Source: Macrobrachium rosenbergii (lineage: Eukaryota; Arthropoda; Malacostraca; Decapoda; Palaemonidae). Taken from it: DNA of 64,000 nucleotides. This document shows positions 1 to 10,316 of this stretch, one piece after another. The first letter of the stretch is position 1. Every line of letters begins with the position of its first letter. The stretch is taken from positions 13,122,662 through 13,186,661 of the forward strand of contig NC_089749.1 in the NCBI RefSeq assembly GCF_040412425.1, written 5' to 3'. The notes beneath the pieces are model-generated. The model saw nothing but the letters and a program-made list of their open reading frames with translations, did no database searches and had not been told where the DNA came from. Made by a program: the position numbers and the translations under genes.

Positions 1-56
1 AATTAACTGTGTAAGAAGGATATTCACCTACCAAACTCTACATGCAAATTTATTAC

Positions 57-59
<3 letters not shown>

Positions 60-139
<80 letters not shown>

Positions 140-192
140 TTACTTAGCATGAAGAATATATGTTTACAAAACTCTATATTCACATTCATTTC

Positions 193-245
<53 letters not shown>

Positions 246-308
246 AACTATATGAAGAACACCTATATATAAAACTCTACATATACATTTCGTACCAGAG
301 AGAGAGAG
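60..308. repeat. Three (GA)n microsatellites with similar spacers
   Basis: GA tracts lie at 60-136, 195-243 and 297-308. The spacers resemble each other: each has an ACAAAACTCTA / ATAAAACTCTACAT-like segment followed by an ATTT-containing stretch running into the next tract. This is a compound tandem repeat with a unit of about 110-130 bp whose GA part varies in length. Confidence 0.9.
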
Positions 309-476
309 TAAACGATGTAATGCTCTGTTAAACATTCAGGTGTAAACATACATTAATTTGAATGCACAAGGGAATAGGTTGATGGAATTGTATTTTGGAA
401 TGTAACTTCAGTTCATTATAGGTTCGACCACCAATATGTCACGCAGTAATTTCTACATGTAAATGTTTAGAAGACC

Positions 477-503
477 AGAATGACTCATTTTTTGAGTCAT
501 TCT
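477..503. repeat. Small perfect inverted repeat
   Basis: AGAATGACTCA (477-487) is followed by five T and then its exact complement TGAGTCATTCT (493-503). Function unknown. Confidence 0.7.
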
Positions 504-520
504 AAATCACCTGAGCCCTG

Positions 521-522
<2 letters not shown>

Positions 523-605
<83 letters not shown>
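523..605. repeat. (AT)n microsatellite
   Basis: About 40 AT units. They sit just upstream of the snap-back hairpin at 658-792. Confidence 0.97.
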
Positions 606-606
<1 letters not shown>

Positions 607-657
607 ATAATATGTATAACTGAATCACGGAAATATGGAACGTGGTGAATATATAGT

Positions 658-792
658 AAAAAAATCCACCAAGAAAAGAAAACACTGGAGTGCTGCAAGG
701 CCTTTCGACTGTCGTCCTTTACTTCAAGCAAAGGACGACAGTCGAAAGGCCTTGCAGCACTCCAGTGTTTCTCTTTCCTTGGTGGATTTTTT
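658..792. repeat. Near-perfect snap-back inverted repeat (foldback/MITE-like)
   Basis: The left arm at about 658-720 is the reverse complement of the right arm at about 730-792. I see only about three differences over some 62 bp, and the loop is nine bases (ACTTCAAGC). The outer ends are AAAAAATCCACCAAG and its complement. TA-rich DNA flanks both sides. It looks like a young foldback or MITE-type insertion into a TA tract. If transcribed it would form a long perfect hairpin. Confidence 0.85.
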
Positions 793-1149
793 CTATATAT
801 ATAGAATATATATATATACAAATACATATACATATATATTATATGTACATACGTATATACGCACAGTTAATTAAGAAGGGCTCACGAGAAGAAACATGGC
901 AACAGTCACTATCACATGAACACCAAAAATGCCGATTTGTTGGTGAATCCTTTGTGCATAAAACTTCCTCAACAGAAGTGTCCAATTTACTAATGGGAAA
1001 AAACGTAAGGAAATAGTTTTACTATTTATTAGTATTTCAGATCGCTGAGACCAAGATCAAATTTAGTGGTAGGCATGATATTGGCCCGCTGGCCAAATTT
1101 GGGAGACTCAAATTCTATATCATATATTCTCAACACCCTCCACATCGAT

Positions 1150-1475
1150 TCTTTCATAAGCTTTTCTCCGTAGGGGGGTTAGTGCCGTCAGCGCACCTCA
1201 TGCGGGCCACTGTAAGCATTACTTAAGAGTTTGAAGCGTGCCTTCGGCCCCTAGCTGCAACCCCTTTCGTTTCTCTTATGGTACCTCCTTTCATATTCTC
1301 TTTCTTCCATCTTACTTTTCACTCTCTTCTAATAATATATTCATAGTGCAACTGCGAGGATTTGCTCTTGTTACACCTTTCAAACCTTTTACTGTCAGTT
1401 TCCGTTTCAGCGCTGAATGACCTCATAGGTCCCAGTGCTTGGCCTTTGGCCTGAATATCATATTCATTCATAAGC
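1150..1475. repeat. Dispersed repeat family B, copy 1
   Basis: Shared segments with 2495-2765 and 35578-35935 occur in the same order: GTGCACCTCA/GGCATTACT, CCCCTAGCTGCA, a T/C-rich middle, TGCAACTGCGAGG, TTACACCTTTCAAACC, CGCTGAATGACCTC and CCCAGTGCTTGGCC. From memory the CGCTGAATGACCTCATAGG end is common in decapod sequences. No coding potential was seen. Confidence 0.8.
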
Positions 1476-1947
1476 TTTTGTAGGAGCTTGTATGTATGCT
1501 ACGCTGGCTTTTTCAGTTTACTTTCAAACGCCCCACTTAACTTTCATAATAAATATTTGGTCCCCACACAGTCTAAAAACCACACTGTTCTTTCCCCAGC
1601 AACCCTTCTGTCGTATGCAGTGCTCTCTCAGACAAAATCCTACTGCACACCTTTCCGTGCTTATTAAGCAATGCTTTTATATAATTCTTACAGTCTTCCC
1701 TATCCCCTTCACCCTTGTAAAAGAAACAATGATTCTTCTTTCCCATTTTTTCTTTGTAGAACTTTTCCTTCATCTAGATATACTGTACTCACTCTAGTCA
1801 GCCAATCGGTCACAAACTCCCTTTACTACAACATCTCATGAACTGTTTCTTTTCGTTTGTCAGTCTCCTGATTACCCTTTGGGCGTCCTCAACGGTCAAA
1901 TCCTCTTTTAATTTTAAACATGAACTACCCACTTCCACATTTTTAGT

Positions 1948-2335
1948 TTTCTGGAAAAGAAAACTATTAAGCAGGCTTTGTCTGTCCGTCCGCACTTTTT
2001 CTGTCCGCCCTCAGATCTTAAAAACCACTGAGGCTAGAGGGCTGCAAATTGGTATGTTGGTCATCCACCCTCCACTCAGCAAACGTACCAAATCGCAGCC
2101 CTCTAGCCTCAGTAGTTTTTATTTTATTTAAGGTTAAAGTTAGCCATAATCGTGCTTCTGGCAACGATTTAGGATAGGCCACCACCGGGTCGTGGTTAAA
2201 GCTTCATGGGGCGCGGCTCTTGCAGCATTATAGCGAGACCACCGTAAGATAGATCTATTTTCGGTGGCCTTGATGATATGCTATAGTGTCTGTACAGAAA
2301 ACTCAGTTGCGCCGAAGAAACTTCTGCGCATTTTA
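1948..2335 (-). repeat. Dispersed repeat family A with internal hairpin, copy 1
   Basis: This is the reverse complement of the copy at about 56235-56610 over nearly its whole length. It contains an internal hairpin in which CTGAGGCTAGAGGGCTGCAA (from about 2028) faces CGCAGCCCTCTAGCCTCAG (to about 2112). It also has a shared block with the motif AATAGATCTAT and a further shared block ending in GCGCATT. I recall this as an abundant decapod repeat; no ORF is conserved. Confidence 0.8.
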
Positions 2336-2494
2336 TTACTTGTTTACCATTCAGCTTAGCCTCTCTTACATCTCCCACATTCACCAGATCATCAAAAGTA
2401 CTTACTCCATCGACCCCCAAAATGCGTTTCCTTCATACAGCGTCTCACAGTTGCTTATATTCCGAGATCCATTTGCTTATAAACCTTTTTCCAG

Positions 2495-2765
2495 TGAGGT
2501 GCACTGTAGGCATTACTGAAGGTTCTTTCCAGCGTCCCTTCCTTAGGCCCCTAGCTGTAAACCCCCTTTCATTCCTTTTACTGTACCCCCGTTCATATTG
2601 TCTTTCATCTTGCTATCCACCCTCTCCTAACAGTTATTTCAGTGTAGCTGCGAGGTCTTCCCCCTGTTACACCTTTCAAACCTCTTACCCTCAATTTCCT
2701 TCACAGCGCTGAATGACCTCGTAGGTCCCCAGTGTTTGGCCCTTGGCTTATAAACCTTTCTCTCT
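2495..2765. repeat. Dispersed repeat family B, copy 2
   Basis: Same ordered blocks as the copy at 1150-1475: GGTGCACTGTAGGCATTACT, GGCCCCTAGCTGTAA, GTGTAGCTGCGAGG, TTACACCTTTCAAACC and GCGCTGAATGACCTCGTAGG. It lies in the same orientation as copy 1, about 1.3 kb downstream. Confidence 0.8.
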
Positions 2766-2997
2766 GCATTCACTTTCTCGTCGGATGACTAATTGTATCT
2801 CTGTGTCCTCGTTCACCTCTCACCCCGCCTCCCTTTACTTTTTTCGTGCCTTCTTGTTCCTTCCTTTCCTTCGTCCGGTGGTCGTTTACATAATCTTGCA
2901 TTAGTCTTGCAGTTGCGCCTGTTTGCTTGTTCGTGTGGTAAGTGTTATTGGTATATTTAAAGGCAATTTTTTTTTCAACAAAGAAAGGGCAAGGTAT

Positions 2998-3000
<3 letters not shown>

Positions 3001-3069
<69 letters not shown>

Positions 3070-3141
3070 CTCAATCTCTCTAATGCATCTCTCAAGATAT
3101 ATGTATTTAAAAATTTTTATTTTCAACAAAGAATAAGGTAT

Positions 3142-3184
<43 letters not shown>
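3001..3184. repeat. Two (CT)n tracts with duplicated flank
   Basis: CT tracts at 3001-3066 and 3145-3184 are each preceded by a TTTTTTTCAACAAAGAA...AAGGTATAGT-like sequence, indicating duplication of a flank-plus-CT unit of about 140 bp. Confidence 0.9.
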
Positions 3185-3188
<4 letters not shown>

Positions 3189-3424
3189 ATGTGCATATTT
3201 TGAATAGCGAGTGGGAATAGACAGAAACGTTTGTGATTGCAAAAATAGACAATAATATTTTTATGTGGTTATGTTAATACTCCGCATTGTAAAATATAGA
3301 CAGGTGGATAATAAGAGAAAAGATTTATTCTAGAAACGTTTGTATCTTGTTTGTTTCTGTAGTGAAATCATCACTTTATTGCGCACTTCCCCTTTGTCGT
3401 GTTTGCTCTGACAAGAATTCCTCA

Positions 3425-3693
3425 TTGGATGGGTCGGTATCGTTCTCAGCTAGCACCCAGCCGGGCCCGCGTTCGATTCTCCGACCGGCCAATGTAAGAA
3501 TTAGAGAAATTCATTTCTGGTGATAGAAATTCATTTCTCGTTATACTGCGGTTCGGATTCCACAATAAGCTGCAGGTCCCGTTGCTAGGCAACCAGTTGG
3601 TTCTCAGCCACGTAAAATAAGTCTGATCCTTCGGGCCAGCCGTAGGAGAGCTGTTAATCAGCTCAGTGGTCGGGTTAAACTAAGGTATACTTA
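3425..3693 (+). repeat. tRNA-derived SINE, full-length-like copy
   Basis: The 5' part resembles a tRNA gene. An A-box-like TGGATGGGTCGG lies near 3426 and a B box GTTCGATTCT at 3471-3480, at tRNA-like spacing. Next comes CCGACCGGCCAATG, a tRNA-unrelated body (GTTGCTAGGCAACCAGTTGG, GGGCCAGCCGTAGGAGAGC) and the 3' end AACTAAGGTATACTTA. A reverse-oriented 3' fragment of the same family lies at 17538-17690. RNA polymerase III transcription is expected for such elements; activity of this copy is unknown. Confidence 0.8.
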
Positions 3694-3788
3694 ACTGCTG
3701 CCGTGAAGTCATCACGCCGCCAAAGTGTGACGTCATTGTCTAGCCTACCGTCACCATCAGCTGTTTGTCTCATGCCAGAAGAAGAAGC

Positions 3789-3790
<2 letters not shown>

Positions 3791-3846
<56 letters not shown>

Positions 3847-3912
3847 ACCATCAGCTGTTTGCCTCATGCCAGGAGAAGGAGGAGAAGAAGAAGAAGAAGC
3901 CCAGACTAACAA

Positions 3913-3979
<67 letters not shown>
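3791..3979. repeat. Duplicated unit with two (CT)n tracts
   Basis: CT tracts at 3791-3843 and 3915-3979 are each preceded by a CGTCACCATCAGCTGTTTG...CTCATGCCAG(G/A)AGAAG segment. This is a tandem duplication of a unique part plus CT. A GAA-rich stretch lies between them. Confidence 0.9.
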
Positions 3980-3982
<3 letters not shown>

Positions 3983-4339
3983 CCCAGCCTCTGCTGAGCT
4001 CAACCGCATGGTTGCTGCACCTCTGACAAATAAGTTTTGACAGCTTCTGTTTTACTGTTTGTTCTCTCGTTTTATGCTTTTTTTTCCCTGTCAAGTTTTT
4101 TTTTTTTTTTGTGGTGTGGGTTTGTTGAGAGGAGGTTTGTGTGTGGGAGTTTTTAAGGCCACTTTTTGCTTGTTTGTTGTTTGAGGACTTTTTATTATTA
4201 TTTATTTTTTTAAGGAGTTGGAAGCCCTTGGTTTGCGTGTTTGAATTCATCTTTCGCCATCACTCAATGAGCAGAGATCGTCTCGTGTGTCGCCGTTTGA
4301 TTAATGGGTTGTAATTGTCGTTTATTTGTTTGTTCGGCT

Positions 4340-4341
<2 letters not shown>

Positions 4342-4398
<57 letters not shown>
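4342..4398. repeat. (GA)n microsatellite upstream of the candidate first exon
   Basis: About 28 GA units ending 18 bp before the ATG at 4417. GA repeats can bind GAGA-type factors near arthropod promoters. Whether this one is upstream of, or inside, a transcript is unknown. Confidence 0.95.
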
Positions 4399-4403
<5 letters not shown>

Positions 4404-4416
4404 AATATCTGAGGAT

Positions 4417-4453
4417 ATGAGTGTGGGCAGCGGCACCGCCACCACCACCAGCG
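4417..4453 (+). CDS. jub: Candidate alternative first coding exon of jub (MSVGSGTATTTS + split Gly)
   Basis: An ATG at 4417 with G at -3 opens twelve codons (M S V G S G T A T T T S) and one base of a thirteenth. It ends at a consensus donor (G|GTAAGG, cut after 4453). The exon stops in phase 1. The LIM1 exon at 12816 begins with GT and needs exactly one upstream base, so the join restores GGT (Gly). An in-frame TAA at 4312-4314 lies upstream and no other in-frame ATG intervenes. The exon sits 18 bp after a (GA)28 tract and its donor lies 9 bp before a (CT)27 tract. It would produce a LIM-only protein without the preLIM region. There is no direct evidence of transcription, and a phase match alone happens by chance one time in three. 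Confidence 0.45.
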
Positions 4454-4458
4454 GTAAG

Positions 4459-4462
<4 letters not shown>

Positions 4463-4519
<57 letters not shown>

Positions 4520-4570
4520 CAGCAGTAGAGAGAGAGAGAGAGCGTGTGTGGTGTGTGTGTGTGTGTGTGG
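4463..4570. repeat. (CT)n - (GA)n - (GT)n compound microsatellite
   Basis: CT at 4463-4517, GA at 4527-4542, then GT to about 4570. The CT tract begins 9 bp after the candidate donor at 4454. It is the complement of the GA tract at 4342-4398. Confidence 0.95.
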
Positions 4571-4787
4571 TGTTGTAGTAAGCAAAGCTCATGTCTAAAA
4601 CGAAAGGGGCAGCCAGTTGAATTGTGCTGCTACCGGGTGTCGCGCGCGCATACAATATCACTCCTCTCTCGAGAGAGTCACACAGGAGAAAAGGAGTGCT
4701 GTTTTCTTAATGATGATGTGGTTATGGCCTAAGTGAATCCTGCTTGGGATGAACGGGATACAGACTGTGCTTTGGTAGATGAAGGAT

Positions 4788-5420
4788 TCCTCCTCTTAGA
4801 ATCACGCGAAAGGCTCGGTGAAAAGGATCGTTGTTATAACAAGGTTTGAAAGGAATTAACGTTGTAGACTCTGCTGCCGTGAATGTTGGAGGATTCTTCT
4901 TCTTAGAATCACGCGAAAGTTTCGGTGATAAGTCTCTTGTTTAACAAGGTTTGAAAGAGAGAACCTCCATTTAGCTTAGGATTGAAGTTACAGACTCTGC
5001 CGTGAATATCGAAGGATTCTTCTTAGAGTCGCGTGAAAGTTTTGGTGGAAAGGTTCATATTTTTAACAAGGTTTGAAAAGAGAAAACTTCCATCTAGCTT
5101 AAGTTACAGACTCTGCCATTGTAATTGAAGTATTCCTCTTAGAATCACGTGAAGTTTTTGGTGGTAAGAATCATTGTTTTAACAAAGTTTGAAGTAGAAT
5201 CGACGAAAGCCCTCGAAGTTTTTAGAATTCGCCAAGGGCGTCTAGCTCAGGATTAACGTTACAAACTATGCCGTTGTGGTTGAAAGATTCTTTTTAGAAT
5301 CACGTGAAAATTTGTGGTGATGAGAATCTCCTGTTGTAAAGAATCCCTTCTATGAAAAGAGAGAACGTCCATAGCATCGACGGAGGCCCTCGAAATTATT
5401 AGAATTTGCAGAGGGCGTCT
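4788..5420. repeat. Degenerate tandem repeat of about 105-155 bp
   Basis: A block GGATTCTTCTTAGAATCACG followed by CGAAAGTTTCGGTG, then TTTAACAAGGTTTGAAA and CAGACTCTGCCGTG, recurs at about 4787, 4891, 5013, 5131 and 5286. A second block with CGAAGCCCTCGAA...GGGCGTCT occurs twice, near 5200 and 5380. Units are diverged and show no reading frame. Confidence 0.75.
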
Positions 5421-5454
5421 GGGAATTCGTCGGGAATCTTTGCAAGTTTGAATT

Positions 5455-5865
5455 GAGTTAAAATTGAAAAGGTCATTGAATTCAGTTATTTGAAAATAAG
5501 ATTTGAATTAAGTTATTTGAAAAGGTCTTTGATTTTGGTTATTTGAAAAAAAAGTTTGATTTCAGTTATTCGAAAGTCTTTGAATTCAGTTATTTGAAAG
5601 CCGTGGAGTTCAGTTATTTGAAAAGGTCTTTGAATTCAATTATTTGAAAAAGGCTTTGATTTTAGTTATTTGAAAGTCTTTGAGTTCAATTATTTGAAAA
5701 GGTCATTGAATTCAGTCATTTGAAAAAGTCATTGTATTCAGTTATTTGAAAGTCTTTGAATTCGATCATTTGAAAAAGCCTTTGATCTTAGTTATTTGAA
5801 AAAAAAAGTTTGAATTCGGTTATTTGAAAAGTCTTGCGAATTCGATTACTTGAAAAAGTCTCGAT
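5455..5865. repeat. Short-period tandem repeat (unit about 28 bp)
   Basis: A unit like TTCAGTTATTTGAAAAGGTC followed by TTTGAA is repeated about 15 times with small changes (for example near 5475, 5580, 5620, 5700, 5745 and 5815). It follows directly on the longer-period repeat at 4788-5420. Confidence 0.85.
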
Positions 5866-6079
5866 GAGAGATGATCTAGTGACTGTGAAGTGTTTCCAAG
5901 GGGTCACTGACTTTTCTTTCAAAAGGTCTCTGGTGGCGGAAGTTAAATTCGGTTGTAGGCCTATCACATCGATATATTTTAGGCCTGTTTCGTGAAAATG
6001 GTGAAGAATCGATGTGAAATGAGTCGATTGTGGTGAATGATTCAATATATGGCATGTAAAAAAAATAAATGTAAAAGAA

Positions 6080-6215
6080 AAAAGTGAATTACATTAACTC
6101 AGTAAATTTATATAAAAGGTGAATTACATTAACTCATAGTAAGCCTTTAAAAGGATGAATTACATTAACTTGTTGTAAGTTCATAAAAGAAAAATTTGAA
6201 TTACATTAGCTCAGT
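6080..6215. repeat. Four-copy tandem repeat (unit about 40 bp)
   Basis: GTGAATTACATTAACTCAGT and close variants recur near 6085, 6119, 6157 and 6199, each followed by a TATAAAAGG-like spacer. Confidence 0.8.
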
Positions 6216-6844
6216 TTACCACCATACAAAAAAAAAAAAACTCCCCATATCTAGGTTTCTCTTAGGGTGCTGCTGTCGATTTGGACCTCGTAAATAAGCA
6301 AGGGTTTCGAACCCCCCAAATTCCCGTTAGCCAGATCGAAGATGTATGTATGTATGTATGTGTGTGTAAACAGGTTACAGGCGACTGCTGATTTGTTTAA
6401 TCACAGCAGTCACGCCTTTCTTTTTACTTTTGTTTGTATGTGACACTTCGTTGTAGTGTTTTATCCGTAATAAATAACTTAATTGAGGACAGTGGGTGTG
6501 AACATCTCATAGATAGTGTATGTTTTGTTTTAGTTTTATGTGAGGAGCAAAGGCGTATTCTGTCCTAAATTGGAAAACTGCAGTATCTGCAAAATTTTCC
6601 AAATGGAGATATGCCACCTATCAGGCTCGTGAAACACTAATACACAAGTTACTCTAGTTTCAGAATGATGCTTCAGTGCTTTCCAAGAGTATTTAGGGGG
6701 TCCCATTTGCAGTATCTGCAAAATCATTAGTAAGGCAAGGGACTATCTATCATTTTTCTCAGTTTTGTAATTTTGCAGATACAGTAGTCTTCTGTTTTAG
6801 GGCAGTACTGTCCTCGAATCAAGGTTTTTAGGATTTGATGACAA

Positions 6845-6935
6845 ACCATTTTACTGGTAAACATATTAACATTTTACTGGTAAACAAAAGAACATTAACC
6901 TGGTAAACATATAAACATTTTACAAGGAAACATAA
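6845..6935. repeat. Tandem repeat with unit about 28 bp
   Basis: CATTTTACTGGTAAACATAT variants occur four times in succession; the last is altered to TTACAAGGAAACATA. Confidence 0.8.
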
Positions 6936-7068
6936 CGTTAGGCGACCAAGCACTGTAACAGCAATTCAAATTTAACGGCACGAAAGATGTGACAAAACGT
7001 CATTTCTTGTTTTATGTCCCAAGAGAGGCTGAGATAAGAAGATTTTACTCTTGAATATGCATAAAACA

Positions 7069-7070
<2 letters not shown>

Positions 7071-7163
<93 letters not shown>

Positions 7164-7220
7164 CTCACCAATAGGGTCTTATCTCGTCAAACGAACTTCA
7201 TATGTAAGGAGCTTGATACC

Positions 7221-7286
<66 letters not shown>
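7071..7286. repeat. (CT)n(CA)n and facing (GA)n microsatellites
   Basis: CT at 7071-7127 passes into CA to 7162. After about 60 bp of unique sequence a GA tract runs from 7224 to 7286. The CT and GA tracts are complementary and could pair in a transcript. A GGA-rich stretch follows at 7367-7460. Confidence 0.95.
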
Positions 7287-7288
<2 letters not shown>

Positions 7289-7702
7289 AGCCAGCCAGTG
7301 GCACCTGTTCTCTCCTTGGTGTCAGTATGACTCAAAGTTGTCGTTGATTCCATCGTGAACAGCTTCTAAGAGGGGGAGGGAGAGGGGAAGGAGTAGGAGG
7401 AGGAGGGAGAGTGAAAGGAATAGGAGGGGGAGAGGGGGGAGGAGGAGGAGGAGGAGGAAGTCGTTAGTTGTTAGTGGTTAGGAATCTGCTGTGGTATTCG
7501 GCAGCAAATACCTCGATGTAGAGGAATTTAGGCGTCGTGGACAGTGCAGGAAATTGGTGTGATCTGGGGAATTCGGTTATAGAATCTGAGGAGAGAGAGA
7601 GAGCTATTTTTAAATTATCATGGATGATTTCGCCACAGAGGGACGAGGATTACCTCGAAGAGGTCCTCCCAATTTGATGGGGCAGTGGGCACTCGCTTTT
7701 AG

Positions 7703-7828
<126 letters not shown>

Positions 7829-7902
7829 TTGAACAGTTGACTGCCCATAGGTACACAATTCAGTGCTGTCAGGCAACAGAGACAGACTGGGTTTTAGGGA
7901 AC

Positions 7903-8175
<273 letters not shown>

Positions 8176-8388
8176 TAGGAAATGGTAATTTAGTGGGTAT
8201 TACTCACAAAGATCTCTCTGGTTTATTTCTTAGGTTATTCAATTATAACTTCTTAAATTGGTCAATTCAGACATGATTTGTCTTCGCCGTCACTTGAGGT
8301 CATTTTGACCACCTTGCCTCCTCTCCTGAGTACGTCACTTTCCCCAGAAAATGAATCATCACTCGTAATAATGGGTAAAGGTCGTCAG

Positions 8389-8390
<2 letters not shown>

Positions 8391-8456
<66 letters not shown>
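8391..8456. repeat. (CT)n microsatellite
   Basis: About 33 uninterrupted CT units inside presumed intron 1. Confidence 0.97.
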
Positions 8457-8462
<6 letters not shown>

Positions 8463-9001
8463 ATAGCGTTCCTTCACGTTCGGCACTAACAGCCGTGGTG
8501 TTCCTGTTACGTTTGGCAAGATTCCTCTTCTCCTTCTTCTTCTTCTTCTTTTTTCGACCTGTACGGCGTCCCCTTAATCCCCCTACGTAGGGACGGTCAC
8601 GCGCGCCGTCGAAAGAGTAGTGCAAATCACTTGATGCGCTTTTGTTTTTTTTCCCCGAGTTGAGAATGGCGAGTACCGGGACGTGATGCGTTAACGATAA
8701 AGTCTGTCGGTGATATTTTAAAGTATCACGATGATATTTCGAGTGTATCACTAGTATTAAAAGTATCAGAAGTCGAATGCTGATATTTAGCGCGTAAAGT
8801 GTGCTAATAATTGTTGTTTTATTGGTATTAAAAGTGTTAATAGAATTTGATATTATTACTGTCATTTCAAGTACGACACTGGTACCGTGATGTGTATTAC
8901 TCGTTTTAAAAATACATCACTAACATTGATTTTAATTACGGGCATGATAATATATAGATAGCATATGTTGTTAACATTTTTAAAAACGTTCAGTCTATAC
9001 C

Positions 9002-9047
9002 GGCAATAGACTACACAAAAATACTAATTTTTGTGCAGTCTATTGCC
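9002..9047. repeat. Short hairpin, 21-bp arms
   Basis: GGCAATAGACTACACAAAAAT (9002-9022) faces its complement at 9027-9047 with one mismatch and a four-base loop. It is AT-rich and its function is unknown. Confidence 0.75.
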
Positions 9048-9851
9048 CGTGTATCAAAGCTTATTACTAAGCATCGTATTAATAGAATTTCAATTTCTGG
9101 ACCAGTATCGAGCGTGTAAAGCCGGGGGTGATGTTTATCACGGGATTTTAACTTCAGCACTGTTGCATAACGTGTATTAAAAGTGCAGTGGAATTGATTA
9201 CATTGAAAGCGCATTCTTTACTTTTTTTAAACCAATATAATTACAACTCAGATTATGTTGATGAATTGACTAGACTTTTGTGTTACGTTCAAATCTCTCG
9301 CCGTTGTGTTAAGGTAAAGTGATGGGTAGTAGTAGTAGAATATTGCCAGTTATTGTACCACTAATATCTTAATCAAATAATTTCATTTTTAAAGCAGTTG
9401 ATGCTCGTAAGTGTAATAACTTAGTGTAATTCAGCGCGGAAGAATTTGGTGTAACTTTCAAATTTTTATTTTTATTTATTTTATTTTTTTTTTTTGTCAT
9501 TCATATATTGGCTTTACCATTTATTTTTTTTTTTGTCGTTCATATATTGGCTTTACCGTAGCCAAAACATGTGTATATTTGGTTGAATCGACTCTAGTAT
9601 ATATGGCCAGTATGCGAACACAGACGATATTTGAAATGTGTATAAGGACTTACTTTCTGCATGTTTCAATAATCCTTGATAAGTATTCCAGTCCGCGTCC
9701 ATTTCCATGCGAGAGGATGACGCGATTGTAAACCTCGTGATGTTGCGGATGTGTGTGTGTGTGTGTGTGCGCGCGCACGCACGCTCTGGAATGCGTTATG
9801 ATTTTTAAAAGGTTGATTTCGTGGTTACTATGTGAAACCGCATGGAAGGAG

Positions 9852-9853
<2 letters not shown>

Positions 9854-9921
<68 letters not shown>

Positions 9922-9978
9922 GATGGGAGATTAATGTCATCCGTCTGTTTTGGAAGATTTCCTTTCAAAGAGTTTTGC

Positions 9979-10062
<84 letters not shown>

Positions 10063-10110
10063 GCATACCTTGCGTATCAATTTACATAGGAAATACCGAC
10101 TCCTCTGAGC

Positions 10111-10166
<56 letters not shown>

Positions 10167-10260
10167 TATTTCCATGTTTATGCATATCAACTTATACATA
10201 TGTGTACACCAGTGTACGAATATATGTGAAGGAATGTATTGGAAATGTCAAACAATAAGG

Positions 10261-10312
<52 letters not shown>
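9854..10312. repeat. Cluster of (CT)n tracts and one (GA)n tract
   Basis: CT at 9854-9917, 9982-10058 and 10114-10163, then GA at 10262-10312. A GT/GC alternating stretch precedes the cluster at 9750-9784. The GA tract is the closest GA run upstream of the LIM1 exon. Confidence 0.95.

Positions 10313-10316
<4 letters not shown>

Noticed and set aside
2770..3252. Minus-strand frame of 160 residues, and many others like it, made of Arg-Glu or Leu-Ser runs
   Set aside because: Translation of (GA/CT)n microsatellites; the frames exist because these repeats contain no stops.
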